64,000 nt of DNA from Lentzea nigeriaca (GCF_016907955.1 NZ_JAFBCX010000005.1:558001-622000), one strand, 5' to 3'. Positions 53,307 through 62,746 are shown, numbered from the stretch's first letter. The notes: generated by a model from the letters alone, not told the origin. Made by a program: numbers and translations.

Positions 53307-54149
53307 CTAGCTGGCGAGATTGCGGCGCAGTGCCGCCAACCGGCCGGCGATGCTTCCGTCGATGATCTCGTCGCCGATCTTGATCGTGAGGCCGCCGGCC
53401 AGGGCCGGGTCGACCTCGACGTGCAGCGCGATCGGGCGCGAGTAGATCGTGGTCAGCGTCGCGGTCAAGCGGTCGATCTGCTCCGCGGTCAGCTCCACCG
53501 CGGACCGGACGTGCGCGACGGAACGCTGACGGCGCTTGGCCGCCAGGTCGGCGAGCTCGGAGAGCCCGTCCGCGACGCGCATCCCGCGCGGGTGGCGAAC
53601 CAGCTGGTCCACCAGCGTCTTGGTGACCGGGCTGACCTTTCCCTCGATCAGGGAGTCGACCAGCGCGACCTTGCCATCCACGGACCCGGCCGGGTCGGCG
53701 AGCAGGAGCTCGAGCTCGTGCGAGCCGGCGACGATGCGGCCGAGCCGGAACAGCTCGTCCTCCGTCGAGTCGAGCTGGCCTTCGCGCTCGGCACGCACCA
53801 GCAGCGCGGTACGGGCGAGCGACTCGACACCGTCGACGAGCTCACGCGGGCTGGACCAGCGCGCGGTCACGACGGCGACCAGCACCTGCAGAGTTCCGTC
53901 GCTCACCTTGCCTGCGAACAGGCCGCGGACGAGCTGCTCGCGACCCGCGGGCTCCGACGAGGCGTCCGCGAGCGCGCGACGCAGCGCCGGCTGCTCGATC
54001 AGCAGGCCGAGCACGGCGAAGAGCTCCTCGCCGAGCTTGGCGAGGTCGTCCGAAGCCAGAATCGAATCATTCTGGGTGGCGTCGGCCAGCTCCAGCAGCC
54101 GCAGTTCCGCGGCTGCCAGAGCTTCACGACTTGCGGCATGCAACGTCAT
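53307..54149 (-). CDS. atpH: F1Fo ATP synthase delta subunit
   Basis: Delta ties the F1 head to the peripheral stalk. This 280-residue protein is about 100 residues longer than in E. coli, typical of actinobacteria. The conserved C-terminal part [20 protein letters not shown] followed by [17 protein letters not shown] is present. It is a separate gene from b, unlike the mycobacterial b-delta fusion. It starts 9 bp after atpF. Confidence 0.95.
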   Translation of the reverse strand: MTLHAASREALAAAELRLLELADATQNDSILASDDLAKLGEELFAVLGLLIEQPALRRALADASSEPAGREQLVRGLFAGKVSDGTLQVLVAVVTARWSSPRELVDGVESLARTALLVRAEREGQLDSTEDELFRLGRIVAGSHELELLLADPAGSVDGKVALVDSLIEGKVSPVTKTLVDQLVRHPRGMRVADGLSELADLAAKRRQRSVAHVRSAVELTAEQIDRLTATLTTIYSRPIALHVEVDPALAGGLTIKIGDEIIDGSIAGRLAALRRNLAS

Positions 54150-54158
54150 CGGCAGCCT

Positions 54159-54704
54159 CTACTTGTTGGCGGGCGCCGCGACGGCGTCCAGCTCGTTGAG
54201 GAAGCGGTCGACGGTGCCGCGGCGGCGGGCCTCGTCCTCGAGGGACTCGCCCACGACCTTGCTCGCCAGCTCGACGGCGGTGCGGCCGAGGTCGGCACGC
54301 AGCTCGGCGACGATCTGAGCGCGCTGCGCGTCCAGCTGGTGCTGGCCCTGCGCGACGATGCGGGCGGACTCGGCCTGCGCCTGCTCGCGCAGCTCCTCGA
54401 TGATCTGCAGGCCCTCGGCCCGCGCGTCGTCGCGGATGCGCGCGGCCTCGGCGCGAGCCTCTGCCAGCTGCTCCTTGTACTGCTCGAGCGTGCGCTGAGC
54501 CTCGGCCTGGGCCTGCTCCGCCTTCTCGATGCCGCCCTCGATCTTGGCCGTCCGCTCCGCGTACAGCGCCTCGAACCTCGGCGACACGAACTTCTTGATG
54601 ACGAAGAAGAGGAGCAGGAACGCGACGAGACCGAGAATGACCTCAGCGAGCTGCGGAACGACGGGGTTGTGTCCCTCCGCGGCCAGGATCAGGGTGCGGT
54701 TCAC
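54159..54704 (-). CDS. atpF: F1Fo ATP synthase b subunit
   Basis: The b subunit forms the peripheral stalk. This 181-residue protein has one N-terminal membrane helix (PQLAEVILGLVAFLLLFFVI) and then a long charged coiled coil (AEAQRTLEQYKEQLAEARAE and following). The helix has a conserved Phe-Val-x-Lys-Lys-Phe border. It lies 29 bp after atpE and in the normal order of the operon. Confidence 0.95.
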   Translation of the reverse strand: MNRTLILAAEGHNPVVPQLAEVILGLVAFLLLFFVIKKFVSPRFEALYAERTAKIEGGIEKAEQAQAEAQRTLEQYKEQLAEARAEAARIRDDARAEGLQIIEELREQAQAESARIVAQGQHQLDAQRAQIVAELRADLGRTAVELASKVVGESLEDEARRRGTVDRFLNELDAVAAPANK

Positions 54705-54733
54705 GACGTCTCCTAACGCGATGAAGGGTTAGG

Positions 54734-55051
<318 letters not shown>

Positions 55052-55055
55052 TTAC

Positions 55056-55835
55056 TCAGTGCTCTTCTGCCAGCGCCATGCCGATGTAGCTGGCAGACAG
55101 CAGCGCGAAGATGTAGGCCTGCAGGCACATGATCAGTGCCTCCAGGAAGGTCAGCGCGAGGGCGAAGGCGAAGGACACCGGCGCCACGATGACGGTCAGA
55201 CCGCCGTTAAGCAGCAGGAACTCACCAGCCAGGGTGAACACCAGCAGCAGCAGGTGACCCGCGAACATGGCGGCGAAAACTCGGATCGCCAGCGTGAGCG
55301 GGTTCAGGATGAACTTCTGGAAGAACTCGATCGGGATCAGCAGCGGGAGCACGAACCACGGCGCGCCCGGCGGAACCGTCTGGTGCTTCAAGTAGCCCAC
55401 AAAGCCGTGCCGCTTAAACCCGACGAAGTGGTACACCGGGTAAACGACGAGCAACGAAACGGCGAGCGGGAAGCCGATGTGCGACATCGTGGGGAACTGG
55501 ACGAGCGGGATGAGCCCGAACAGGTTGTTCACCAGGACGAAGCAGAAGATCGTGAGGATCAGCGGGATGAACGGCTTGAAGTCCTTGGCGCCGATCTGCT
55601 CCCTGGCGATGTTGTTGCGCCCGAAGTCGTAAACCGACTCGGCGGCGAACTGGAACTTGCCGGGGATCAGCTTCATGTTGCGGCTGGCCGCGAGGAAGAA
55701 GGCGCCGATGATCACGATCGACAGCACCAGCAGGACCATCGGCTTCGTGACACCGGGGACGATGTCGGGGAGGAAGAAGTCCGCAACTCCTGGGGCGACG
55801 AACTTGTCACCCTCAGCCAGCACCATCGTGGTCAC
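55056..55835 (-). CDS. atpB: F1Fo ATP synthase a subunit
   Basis: The a subunit forms the proton half-channels beside the c ring. This 259-residue protein has five or six membrane helices and the essential Arg in NPLTLAIRVFAAMFAGHLLL. The C-terminal helices (FALALTFLEALIMCLQAYIF) are standard. It opens the structural part of the operon. The 150-bp gap upstream to the AtpI-like gene may hold a promoter. Confidence 0.96.
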   Translation of the reverse strand: MTTMVLAEGDKFVAPGVADFFLPDIVPGVTKPMVLLVLSIVIIGAFFLAASRNMKLIPGKFQFAAESVYDFGRNNIAREQIGAKDFKPFIPLILTIFCFVLVNNLFGLIPLVQFPTMSHIGFPLAVSLLVVYPVYHFVGFKRHGFVGYLKHQTVPPGAPWFVLPLLIPIEFFQKFILNPLTLAIRVFAAMFAGHLLLLVFTLAGEFLLLNGGLTVIVAPVSFAFALALTFLEALIMCLQAYIFALLSASYIGMALAEEH

Positions 55836-55985
55836 TGTGTTCCTTCCGGTTCTCCCGGCCGGCGTTCACTCCGCCGGGGGAATCGTCACGATCTGGACTT
55901 AACGTACCTTACGGTTCGCAAGCGACTACCAGAGGCACCCCTGCGATCGGGTGTCCCTGGTCTGTGCGGACCATATCAGCAGGTC

Positions 55986-56441
55986 TCAGGGGCCATCCGA
56001 GGCGGGCACCACCATCTGGCTGCGGCTCCGCTTGGAAGCTCTGGCCTCCAGGAACGAAGTCACCAACACCGTCGCCACCAGGGTGATTCCGAGTGCCTTG
56101 GGTTCAAGCCACGGCTGGTTCCGCAACAAGATCACCGCGAGTAGCAGCACGATCAACTTGCCCATGAATCCGCCGAGTGCGGCGACCATCACGAACATGG
56201 GATCGAGCGCCGCGGTTTTGCGCATCAACAACAGCGTCGCGAGGCTCGAAGCGATGGCAATCGCACCACCGATCAATGATCCGAAGAGACCAGCGGTCCC
56301 CCAGATCACAGTTGACACGACGACGCCGAGGACAAACGTGCCGAGCGCGGCCCACGCGGCCGCGCGGAACATTTCCCCGGCGAGCCGCTGGACGGTCAGC
56401 TCGTGCGTGACGGCCCTGGCTGCATCGTTGGTGCCGCTCAT
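55986..56441 (-). CDS. AtpI-like membrane protein
   Basis: This 151-residue protein has four membrane helices (AAWAALGTFVLGVVVSTVIW first, then GSLIGGAIAIASSLATLLLM) and lies upstream of atpB, the place of AtpI (Rv1303-type) proteins in actinobacteria. AtpI helps assemble the c ring in some bacteria, but sequence conservation is low, so the label rests on position and topology. The ATG at 56441 gives a full N-terminus. Confidence 0.82.
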   Translation of the reverse strand: MSGTNDAARAVTHELTVQRLAGEMFRAAAWAALGTFVLGVVVSTVIWGTAGLFGSLIGGAIAIASSLATLLLMRKTAALDPMFVMVAALGGFMGKLIVLLLAVILLRNQPWLEPKALGITLVATVLVTSFLEARASKRSRSQMVVPASDGP

Positions 56442-56530
56442 GTCCCGAAGTCTAGGAAGTCCCTCGTGAACGCTTGCATCCGCCCCGGCGTTAACGGCAG
56501 TTAAGCGGGCCCAAACAAGATGAACGCCGT

Positions 56531-57640
56531 TTACGGCTTGCGCGGGTCCCGCAGCCTCGGGATCACCGAAACCACGAACGTCACGATCAACCCGATGACG
56601 AAGCAGGTGCCCACGATGATCGGATCGAACAACGTCAGCGCCACCGCACCGAACGCGAGCACACCGGCCCACAAGTAGATGAGCAGCACCGCGCGCCGTT
56701 GCGAGTGGCCGATCTCCAGCAACCGGTGGTGCAAGTGCATCTTGTCCGGCGAGAACGGGCTTTCCCCTCGCCGCGTACGGCGGATGATCGCCATCAGCAG
56801 GTCGAGCAGTGGCACGAAGAGCACGGCGGCGACGACGATCAGCGGCGAGAGCAGACCGAGCAGGTCGGCGGCGCTGCCCGTGGCCTGGTTGATCTTCCCG
56901 GACGCGCTGGTCGTGGCGGCGGCGAGCATGAGGCCGATGAGCATCGAGCCCGAGTCGCCCATGAAGATGCGCGCGGGGTTGAAGTTGTGCGGCAGGAAGC
57001 CCAGGCACGCCCCGGCGAGCGCGGCGGCGATCAGCGCGGGCGGGTAGGCCTCGACGGCGCCCTGCCGTTCGACGAGCAGACCGATCGAGAACGCACACGT
57101 GGCCGCGGCAGCGATGAGCCCGATGCCGGCGGCCAGCCCGTCGAGCCCGTCGACGAAGTTCATCGCGTTGATCATCGTGACCGCGAGCAGCACCGTGAGC
57201 AGCGCGCCCTGGTTCTGGTCGAGACTGATGGTCGCGCCACCGTCCCACGGCACCCACGCGATCATCCACTGCAGACCGAACAACACCAGGATGCCCGCCG
57301 CCGTCACCTGACCGGCGAGCTTCGTCAGCGAGTCGAGCTCGAACCTGTCGTCGATCGCACCCACGAGCACGATGACGCCACCCGCGACGATGACCCCCCA
57401 CGGGTCGTTGGAGAAGTCGAACGCGGCCCGCAGCACCGGCAGTTGATGCGCCACGAACATGCCGCACAGCACGCCGCCGTAGATGGCGACACCACCCATG
57501 CGAGGCATCGGCTGCACGTGCACGTCACGCTGCCGCGGATAAGCCACCGCCCCGAGCCGGAACGCCATGGCGCGCACCAGACCCACGAGCAGGAACGTCA
57601 CCACGGCAGCAATCAACGCGACGAGCAGGTACTCGCGCAC
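56531..57640 (-). CDS. WecA-like decaprenyl/undecaprenyl-phosphate GlcNAc-1-phosphate transferase
   Basis: This membrane enzyme of about 369 residues moves GlcNAc-1-phosphate from UDP-GlcNAc to a polyprenyl phosphate, the first step of arabinogalactan linker or wall teichoic polymer synthesis. It has about ten helices, the Asp pair region NFVDGLDGLAAGIGL, the motif FMGDSGSMLIGLML and the cytoplasmic loop RRGESPFSPDKMHLHHRLL. The start is uncertain: GTG at 57640 is used, with a GTG at 57670 possible. It lies between the tsaC-type gene and the atp genes as in mycobacteria. Confidence 0.9.
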   Translation of the reverse strand: MREYLLVALIAAVVTFLLVGLVRAMAFRLGAVAYPRQRDVHVQPMPRMGGVAIYGGVLCGMFVAHQLPVLRAAFDFSNDPWGVIVAGGVIVLVGAIDDRFELDSLTKLAGQVTAAGILVLFGLQWMIAWVPWDGGATISLDQNQGALLTVLLAVTMINAMNFVDGLDGLAAGIGLIAAAATCAFSIGLLVERQGAVEAYPPALIAAALAGACLGFLPHNFNPARIFMGDSGSMLIGLMLAAATTSASGKINQATGSAADLLGLLSPLIVVAAVLFVPLLDLLMAIIRRTRRGESPFSPDKMHLHHRLLEIGHSQRRAVLLIYLWAGVLAFGAVALTLFDPIIVGTCFVIGLIVTFVVSVIPRLRDPRKP

Positions 57641-57751
57641 AGGCAGGACGAACGAGGATGCGGGCCCCACGGGCCTACCAATCAATCGGGAGCAGTTCGG
57701 GGTGCACGCCACGGTACCCGCGGCGACATGATCAATTCTGGCAGCAGCCGC

Positions 57752-58402
57752 TCACCGCGCGACTTCGACCTCGATCCCGAGCACCTCGTTGATCTCTTCC
57801 CTGCTCACCGCACCCTCGCGCAGGATCAGCGCGTCGGCCCCGGTGAGGTCCACGATGGTCGAGGCGACGTTCTCCCCGCTCAACCCGCCGTCGAGGTAGA
57901 CAGGCACCGAGTCCCCGAGCTGGTCCCGAGCCTCCTGCGCACTGGAAGCAGGCGCAAAACCGGACTTGTTGGCGCTGGAAACGGCCATCGGCCCGACATC
58001 GCGGAGCAGTTCGAGAGCCACCGGATGCAACGGCATCCGCAACATCACCGTGCCCCTTGTCTGCCCCAGATCCCACGCCAAACTGGGCGCGTGCGGCAAC
58101 ACGATGCTCAACCCGCCAGGCCAAAACGCCTCGATGAGCGCCCTCGCCTGCCGCGGCACGCTGAGCACCAGCCCGTCGATCGTGGTCCAGGACCCGACCA
58201 ACACGGGCACGGGCATGTCGGGCCCACGCCCCTTGGCCTCGAGAAGACTCCGAACAGCCTCAGCGTCGAACGCGTCGCAGCCGATGCCGTAAACGGTGTC
58301 GGTGGGCAGGACGACAAGGCGCCCGCTCCGCACCGCACCGGCCGCGGCGGCAAGACCCGCCGCGCGATTGCTCGGCTCGCTGCAGTCGTAGACCGTGCTC
58401 AC
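57752..58402 (-). CDS. L-threonylcarbamoyladenylate synthase (Sua5/YrdC family)
   Basis: This 216-residue enzyme makes threonylcarbamoyl-AMP from threonine, bicarbonate and ATP for the t6A modification of ANN-decoding tRNAs. It has the YrdC fold with LVVLPTDTVYGIGCDA near residues 30-45, the RMPLHP stretch and SSANKSGFAPASSA. The length is that of the short TsaC-type form, without the Sua5 C-terminal domain. The ATG at 58402 starts the gene. Confidence 0.93.
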   Translation of the reverse strand: MSTVYDCSEPSNRAAGLAAAAGAVRSGRLVVLPTDTVYGIGCDAFDAEAVRSLLEAKGRGPDMPVPVLVGSWTTIDGLVLSVPRQARALIEAFWPGGLSIVLPHAPSLAWDLGQTRGTVMLRMPLHPVALELLRDVGPMAVSSANKSGFAPASSAQEARDQLGDSVPVYLDGGLSGENVASTIVDLTGADALILREGAVSREEINEVLGIEVEVAR

Positions 58403-58481
58403 CTCGCCGAGCCTAGCCAGCCACCCCGGCAGGGTGATGTGAGACCCGCCTTAGTCACTCTGCGTCCACCCATCCGCTGAC

Positions 58482-58507
58482 CCGATCGGTTTTGCCCGTG
58501 GGGCAAC
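58482..58507 (+). promoter_or_regulatory. palindromic box 1
   Basis: CCGATCGG is followed by TTTTGCCC-GTG-GGGCAAC, with TTGCCC/GGGCAA arms. The same arrangement occurs at 58860 and 59340. No gene starts at the usual 40-bp distance. Confidence 0.6.
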
Positions 58508-58820
58508 CCTTCCCGTCCGTGTTCGGCGCTGGCTTTCTCGACGCGCGCTTTGCCCCACCGTCCGAGTTAATAGTTCGGGCGCCTTGACCGGATTCCATAC
58601 GACATTCATTCACCAAAGCGGGCGAACCCGCCACACCGAATGGCCACAGTTCACTACATCCAGATCGACTGGGTACTCGACTTCCAGCTTGGCGACGTGA
58701 ACGTCGCCCTGCAAAGCGACCACGGAGGGGCCTCGTACGTCCAGCCTCCCGTGGAAGGGCTACGCGTCGAACTGCTGCCGGCGGCGAAGCACATCGCCGA
58801 GCAGGGCGTGAAGAAGGAGG

Positions 58821-58858
58821 CGACGCATGGTGCCGGACCAGCCCAGCACCATGCGTCG
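58821..58858. terminator. perfect 13-bp hairpin before box 2
   Basis: CGACGCATGGTGC (58821-58833) pairs with GCACCATGCGTCG (58846-58858) around a 12-base loop, ending one base before box 2. It may shield the following promoter from upstream transcription. Confidence 0.55.
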
Positions 58859-58859
58859 T

Positions 58860-58885
58860 CCGATCGGCTTTGCCGGTGGGGCAAC
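58860..58885 (+). promoter_or_regulatory. palindromic box 2
   Basis: CCGATCGG and then CTTTGCC-GGTG-GGGCAAC. The box ends 39 bases before the ATG of the 57-residue gene, the same distance as box 3 from the regulator gene. Confidence 0.65.
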
Positions 58886-58924
58886 ACCTTTCCTTGCAGA
58901 CGTGCTGCCGGCTTCCTTGAACTC

Positions 58925-59098
58925 ATGCTCTGCCCACATCCCGTGACCGCCGTGTTCGGCACGTTCGAGCCACCCGATCGGTTGGACGCCATCTGCCGGT
59001 TGTGCCTCAACGCGTGGTCCACCGACACCATGCCGATGGAGCTGTTGGAACGGCTGGTCGTGCACATCAGTGCCGGGAACTTCCGCCGTGTGGGCTGA
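58925..59098 (+). CDS. 57-residue small protein with Cys residues
   Basis: This short protein starts MLCPHPVTAVFGTFEPPDRL and contains ICRLCLNAW, so a small zinc site is possible. The ATG at 58925 is supported by its distance of 39 bases from box 2, matching the gap between box 3 and the regulator start. It precedes a 46-residue gene by 22 bp. Function is unknown; the context suggests a regulator partner. Confidence 0.55.
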   Translation: MLCPHPVTAVFGTFEPPDRLDAICRLCLNAWSTDTMPMELLERLVVHISAGNFRRVG

Positions 59099-59120
59099 GC
59101 CTTCGACCACAGGAGGCCTC

Positions 59121-59261
59121 ATGCCGGAAGAAGACCTCATCAAACTCGGTGAGGAGATCATCGAACTATCGACGGCCTGGCCAGGTACCGGCCTGGAGAA
59201 GGTCGGCGAGTTCGCCCGTGACCTCGGCAACGCCCTTCCGGGGTCCGATGAGGACAGCTGA
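59121..59261 (+). CDS. 46-residue acidic small protein
   Basis: The ATG at 59121 follows AGGAGG at 5 bases, a strong ribosome site. The product is acidic and helical (MPEEDLIKLGEEIIELSTAW ... FARDLGNALPGSDED). It lies between the 57-residue gene and the DUF5753 regulator. Small acidic partners of such regulators are common in WhiJ/AbaA-like loci; the exact role is unknown. Confidence 0.62.
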   Translation: MPEEDLIKLGEEIIELSTAWPGTGLEKVGEFARDLGNALPGSDEDS

Positions 59262-59339
59262 TGCGGTGGTCCATGTTTCTCACATCCCATGCTTTGGCCG
59301 TATGCACAGAGGGGCTGTTCCTGTTGGTGTCGAACTGAC

Positions 59340-59365
59340 CCGATCGGGTTTGCCGGTGCGGCAAT
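59340..59365 (+). promoter_or_regulatory. palindromic box 3
   Basis: CCGATCGG then GTTTGCC-GGTGC-GGCAAT. It ends 40 bases before the ATG of the DUF5753 regulator and is its likely autoregulatory operator or promoter core. Confidence 0.65.
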
Positions 59366-59405
59366 CCACCTTTTGTGTCGGTACGACCCGGCACCATCCG
59401 GGGGC

Positions 59406-60251
59406 ATGAACCTCACCGTGCGCGCCGAGGAACTGGGAGACGAGCTGCGCCGCCTCCGTGAGGCCGCAGGCTTCTCGCTGGAACGCGCCGGCGAACTCAT
59501 CGACGCCTCCGCCACCAAGATGAGCCGCATCGAGAACGGCCTCCGCGAGGGCTCCACAGAGGACGTCGCCGCCCTGCTCGCCATCTACGGCTGCGTCGGT
59601 CCACGCCGAACCGAGCTGTTGAAGCTCGTGAAAGAGGTGGACCGGCGCGGCTGGTGGCAACGCAAGCCGACGTTCAACGAACGCGTCGGCACCCTCGTCA
59701 ACCTGGAGAAGAAGGCCGAGCTCATAGTCAACTTCGAGTGCACGAACGTCCCCGGCCTCCTCCAACTCCCGGAGTACACCGACGCGCTGCTGCGCGAGTG
59801 CGAGTTGGTACCTACCGACGAAGTCGAGCATCGGGTGAGGGCCCGTGCACTTCGCCACTCGATCCTGCTGGGCCCGAAACCAACTCGCCTTCTCGTCCTC
59901 ATCGACGAACAAGTGCTGACCCGGATGATTGGCAGTCCTGCTGTGATGCAACGCCAGCTCAACCATCTGGCCGAGGCGGCGGCACGCGCGAACATCTCGT
60001 TGCAAGTGCTCCCCAACTCCGGCGCGCACGCTGGCGTCAACGGTGCGTTCATGCTGCTCAAGAGGGCGAATGGACACAAGATCGTCTATCTAGAGAACCT
60101 CACGTCCAGCCTGATCCTCGAAGAGTCTGAGGAGATCAACGCCTACGAAAAAGCCATTCGGCTTCTGGTCCGACGCGCGTTGCCTGCGGAAGAATCACTA
60201 CAGGTGATCACCGAGCTGGCGCGTCGATGGGAACAGGGTGAACTGGCGTAA
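59406..60251 (+). CDS. XRE-type regulator with DUF5753 domain
   Basis: This 281-residue regulator has an N-terminal helix-turn-helix (FSLERAGELIDASATKMSRI, near residues 22-41) and a DUF5753 domain with CTNVPGLLQLPEYTDALLRE and LQVLPNSGAHAGVNGAFMLL. It is a chromosomal relative of the element-borne regulator at 15433-16272 but lacks a DUF397 neighbour. It probably binds the three palindromic boxes upstream. The ATG at 59406 fits the family. Confidence 0.9.
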   Translation: MNLTVRAEELGDELRRLREAAGFSLERAGELIDASATKMSRIENGLREGSTEDVAALLAIYGCVGPRRTELLKLVKEVDRRGWWQRKPTFNERVGTLVNLEKKAELIVNFECTNVPGLLQLPEYTDALLRECELVPTDEVEHRVRARALRHSILLGPKPTRLLVLIDEQVLTRMIGSPAVMQRQLNHLAEAAARANISLQVLPNSGAHAGVNGAFMLLKRANGHKIVYLENLTSSLILEESEEINAYEKAIRLLVRRALPAEESLQVITELARRWEQGELA

Positions 60252-60398
60252 GAGCAGCTACAGCGGCAGCGAGCCGAATTGCGTCGAGGTGGCCTTGACC
60301 ACCACCCACGCAGGTGTACGAGACTCCAAGCATCCCTCTGGACCTGCGCTTTCGTTCTCACTTAGCGCCTTCAAAGCGTTCCTGACCAGGGCCAAGTT

Positions 60399-60417
60399 TT
60401 AGCCCAAACAGGGCTAA
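60399..60417. promoter_or_regulatory. short inverted repeat before the ESX-type operon
   Basis: TTAGCCC and GGGCTAA face each other across 5 bases (AAACA), 86 bp upstream of the chosen start of the next gene. It is not followed by a T-run, so an operator is more likely than a terminator. Confidence 0.4.
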
Positions 60418-60502
60418 GTAGTTCAACGCATCCTCCGAACGGGCGCACCACGGTAAGGTCATGAGCCGACCACAGAGCGCAATCGGGGAGGGTCGAGCTT
60501 CT

Positions 60503-60940
60503 GTGTCAGAGGAACTCCAGACAAGCGGCAAGGTCGGGGCGCTGTCGGGCGGCTCGTGGAGTGGCATCTTCGGGGGCGGTCTCGGCGCCATCGTCAGCGC
60601 GGCCAAGGCTGTCTCGGTCGCAGTAGAGACCCAGCAGCTGTCCGTCGATCCGCACCTGGTCGACGCCATGATCAAAAAGCTGAACGAGATGAAGGAGACG
60701 CTCTCCACCATCACGGCGAGGTCAAAGGACCTCAGCATGGATCCCCAGCTCGGTGACGGGTACGCCCAGCAGGTGAGCCAGGCCAACATGAAATTTGGTC
60801 GAGACGCCGCCCAGCAGATCACCGAAATCGGCAAGGCGATCGACTCACTGAAGGCCCAGATCGAGAAGAGCCGCGCCTCCTACCACAACGTCGACCAGGC
60901 CGGCGCTGACTCGATGAAGAAACTCAATGGGAAGTCATGA
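60503..60940 (+). CDS. ESX/type VII-associated helical protein
   Basis: This protein of about 145 residues has a Gly/Ser-rich start (LSGGSWSGIFGGGLGAIVSA) and two long helices, like small partner proteins encoded with PPE-like genes of Pseudonocardiales. The GTG at 60503 with GGGGAGGG upstream is preferred; an ATG at 60461 would add 14 residues. It overlaps the lipoprotein gene by 4 bp and opens a coupled operon. The type VII link rests on the neighbours. Confidence 0.65.
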   Translation: MSEELQTSGKVGALSGGSWSGIFGGGLGAIVSAAKAVSVAVETQQLSVDPHLVDAMIKKLNEMKETLSTITARSKDLSMDPQLGDGYAQQVSQANMKFGRDAAQQITEIGKAIDSLKAQIEKSRASYHNVDQAGADSMKKLNGKS

Positions 60941-61473
60941 AGCGCATCCTCATCGCCACCTTGATCGGGTTCTCCGTACTCGCGGCCGGCTGCAACGGCA
61001 CGACGGGCAACCCCACCCCTACCCCCACCACAGGCGGTACCACGCCGACGAGCAACGCCGACTCCACGTCTGGCCTGAAGTCGATCAGGCCATGCGACCT
61101 GCTGACCGACACCGAAGCGACCAGCCTTGGATACAAAACCCCAGGCGAGCCAGCCAAGGTCGCGGCCTCGGACGGATGTGAGTGGCACGTACCGAACAAC
61201 GGACTCCTGCGTGCAGGTATCCGCACCAACGCGGGCATCAAGGATCTGACCCTGGACGGCGACAAGATCACCGATATCAAGGTCGGGAAGTTCGCCGCGA
61301 AGAAGGAGGAAGCAGGCAACGGATCCAAAGCCACCTGCACCATCGTGATCGGAGTGACCGAGAAGTCGTCTGTGTCGGTCATCTCAACCTTGGATGTCTC
61401 CTCCGAGGACACCGCAGCCTCCTGCGAGCGCGCGTCGAAGGCTGCTGACCTGATCGCACCGAAGCTGTCGTAA
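60937..61473 (+). CDS. DUF3558 family lipoprotein in the ESX-type operon
   Basis: This 178-residue protein has a signal peptide with lipobox VLAAGC, a Thr/Pro linker and a DUF3558 domain starting IRPCDLLTDTEATSLGY with SDGCEWHV. It should sit on the outer membrane face. DUF3558 lipoproteins often accompany type VII accessory genes in this order. It begins inside the preceding stop codon (ATGA). Confidence 0.88.
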   Translation: MKRILIATLIGFSVLAAGCNGTTGNPTPTPTTGGTTPTSNADSTSGLKSIRPCDLLTDTEATSLGYKTPGEPAKVAASDGCEWHVPNNGLLRAGIRTNAGIKDLTLDGDKITDIKVGKFAAKKEEAGNGSKATCTIVIGVTEKSSVSVISTLDVSSEDTAASCERASKAADLIAPKLS

Positions 61474-61495
61474 CGACGCCCGAGGGGGGATTCTC

Positions 61496-62746
61496 ATGGC
61501 GCCCATCAAGAACAACGTTCCGACGCCGAACGCGAACTACCCTAGTCAAAAGCACGAAGAGATGCAGCGCCAGGTCAACGACAAGTACAACCCAGACTCC
61601 GCCACGCAGGTGGCTGATACCTGGAAGTCGTTCGGCACCACCTTCAAGGATCTGGCGACCGACTTCCAGATCCTGATCAATGGGTCGCAGAGCGCGTGGA
61701 CGGGGCGGGCAGCCGAGGGCGTTCGCACAGCGCTGAGCAAGATCGGCACGTTCGTGGACCAGACCGGCGAGGGGTTCAACCGCACCGGTACCGCCATCGA
61801 GCAGCAGCGCGAAGCTTCTGTTCAGGCGAACAAGAGCATGCCCAAGCCGGTCGACTTCAACCCGTTGAAGATCGCCGGTGACTGGTTCACGAACAAGGGC
61901 GGCTTCGTCAGCCCCATCATGATGGCGGGCGCTCCCATCGAGATGATCTCCACGTACAACAAGCAGCAGGGCGCCAAAGAAGAAGCCGTGCAGGTCATGC
62001 AGACGCGTGACAACACGATGATGTCCGCGGCGATGTCCATGCCCACCATGGAATCCACGCCGCAGGTCACGCAGGACCAGGGCGTCACGCAGACGAGCAG
62101 CACCACGAGCACGAGCAGCCTGAGCAACAACACCGGATACCGGCCCCCAGGCACCACCGGCATGCCGGGCATGCCGCCGCCCGGCACGAACAACGGCACG
62201 ACGAACCCGTCGTGGGTCGCGCCGCCGACGAAGGACCCGAACCTGCCGCCCGGCCAGAACCCGAACCAGCCACCCGGCGGCGATCGGAACCGGCCGCCCG
62301 GCATCCCGAACCCCGGCCCGTTCCCGCCGGGACGGATGCCACCCGGCGGCACGCCTGGACGGACTCCCGGTGGCGGCCCCGGCGGGCGCCCTGGCTTGCC
62401 AGGCGGTGGTCGTGGCATAGCGGGCGGCGGCACCGGTGGCGGTCGTGGCATGGGTCCTGGCGGCATGGGAGGACCTGGCGTCGCGGGTCGTGGCGCGGGC
62501 AGCTTCGGGCCGTCCAACCCAGGCGGTGGCGCGGGTGTCATGGGCGCCGGTGGTCCCGGCAGCGGAGGTGCCGGGGCTGCGGGTCGTGGCGGTGCCGCGG
62601 GCGCGGCCGGTATGGGTGGCGGCGCCGGCGCGGGTGCCGGCAAGGGCGGCGAGGAGGACAAGGAACACAAGTCGAACTACCTCGTGCCCACTGACGAGTT
62701 CTTCGACGACGATCGCATGGTCGCGCCGCCGGTGATCGGCGGATGA
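61496..62746 (+). CDS. PPE-like/WXG-type secreted protein with Gly-Pro-rich tail
   Basis: This 416-residue protein has an N-terminal helical domain (about residues 25-190) with AWTGRAAEGVR, a WxG turn typical of type VII substrates, then a Thr/Ser linker, a Pro-rich stretch (PPGTTGMPGMPPPGTNNG) and a Gly-rich region (to about 390), ending in a charged tail. It is probably secreted by an ESX system encoded elsewhere. The EspG-type chaperone for PPE proteins is encoded directly behind it. Confidence 0.82.
   Translation: MAPIKNNVPTPNANYPSQKHEEMQRQVNDKYNPDSATQVADTWKSFGTTFKDLATDFQILINGSQSAWTGRAAEGVRTALSKIGTFVDQTGEGFNRTGTAIEQQREASVQANKSMPKPVDFNPLKIAGDWFTNKGGFVSPIMMAGAPIEMISTYNKQQGAKEEAVQVMQTRDNTMMSAAMSMPTMESTPQVTQDQGVTQTSSTTSTSSLSNNTGYRPPGTTGMPGMPPPGTNNGTTNPSWVAPPTKDPNLPPGQNPNQPPGGDRNRPPGIPNPGPFPPGRMPPGGTPGRTPGGGPGGRPGLPGGGRGIAGGGTGGGRGMGPGGMGGPGVAGRGAGSFGPSNPGGGAGVMGAGGPGSGGAGAAGRGGAAGAAGMGGGAGAGAGKGGEEDKEHKSNYLVPTDEFFDDDRMVAPPVIGG

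Larger units (their letters stand above)
58403..58924. other. 522-bp stretch without a well-supported gene
   Basis: It holds palindromic promoter boxes 1 and 2 and a perfect hairpin. An open frame from an ATG at 58640 runs through the hairpin and box 2 into the next gene, which argues against it. The sequence after box 1 resembles that after box 2, including a decayed version of the start of the 57-residue gene. Confidence 0.55.

Noticed and set aside
58640..58924. ATG at 58640 as start of a 152-residue protein
   Set aside because: The frame runs through a perfect 13-bp hairpin and a promoter box; the shorter start at 58925 has matching distance to its box.
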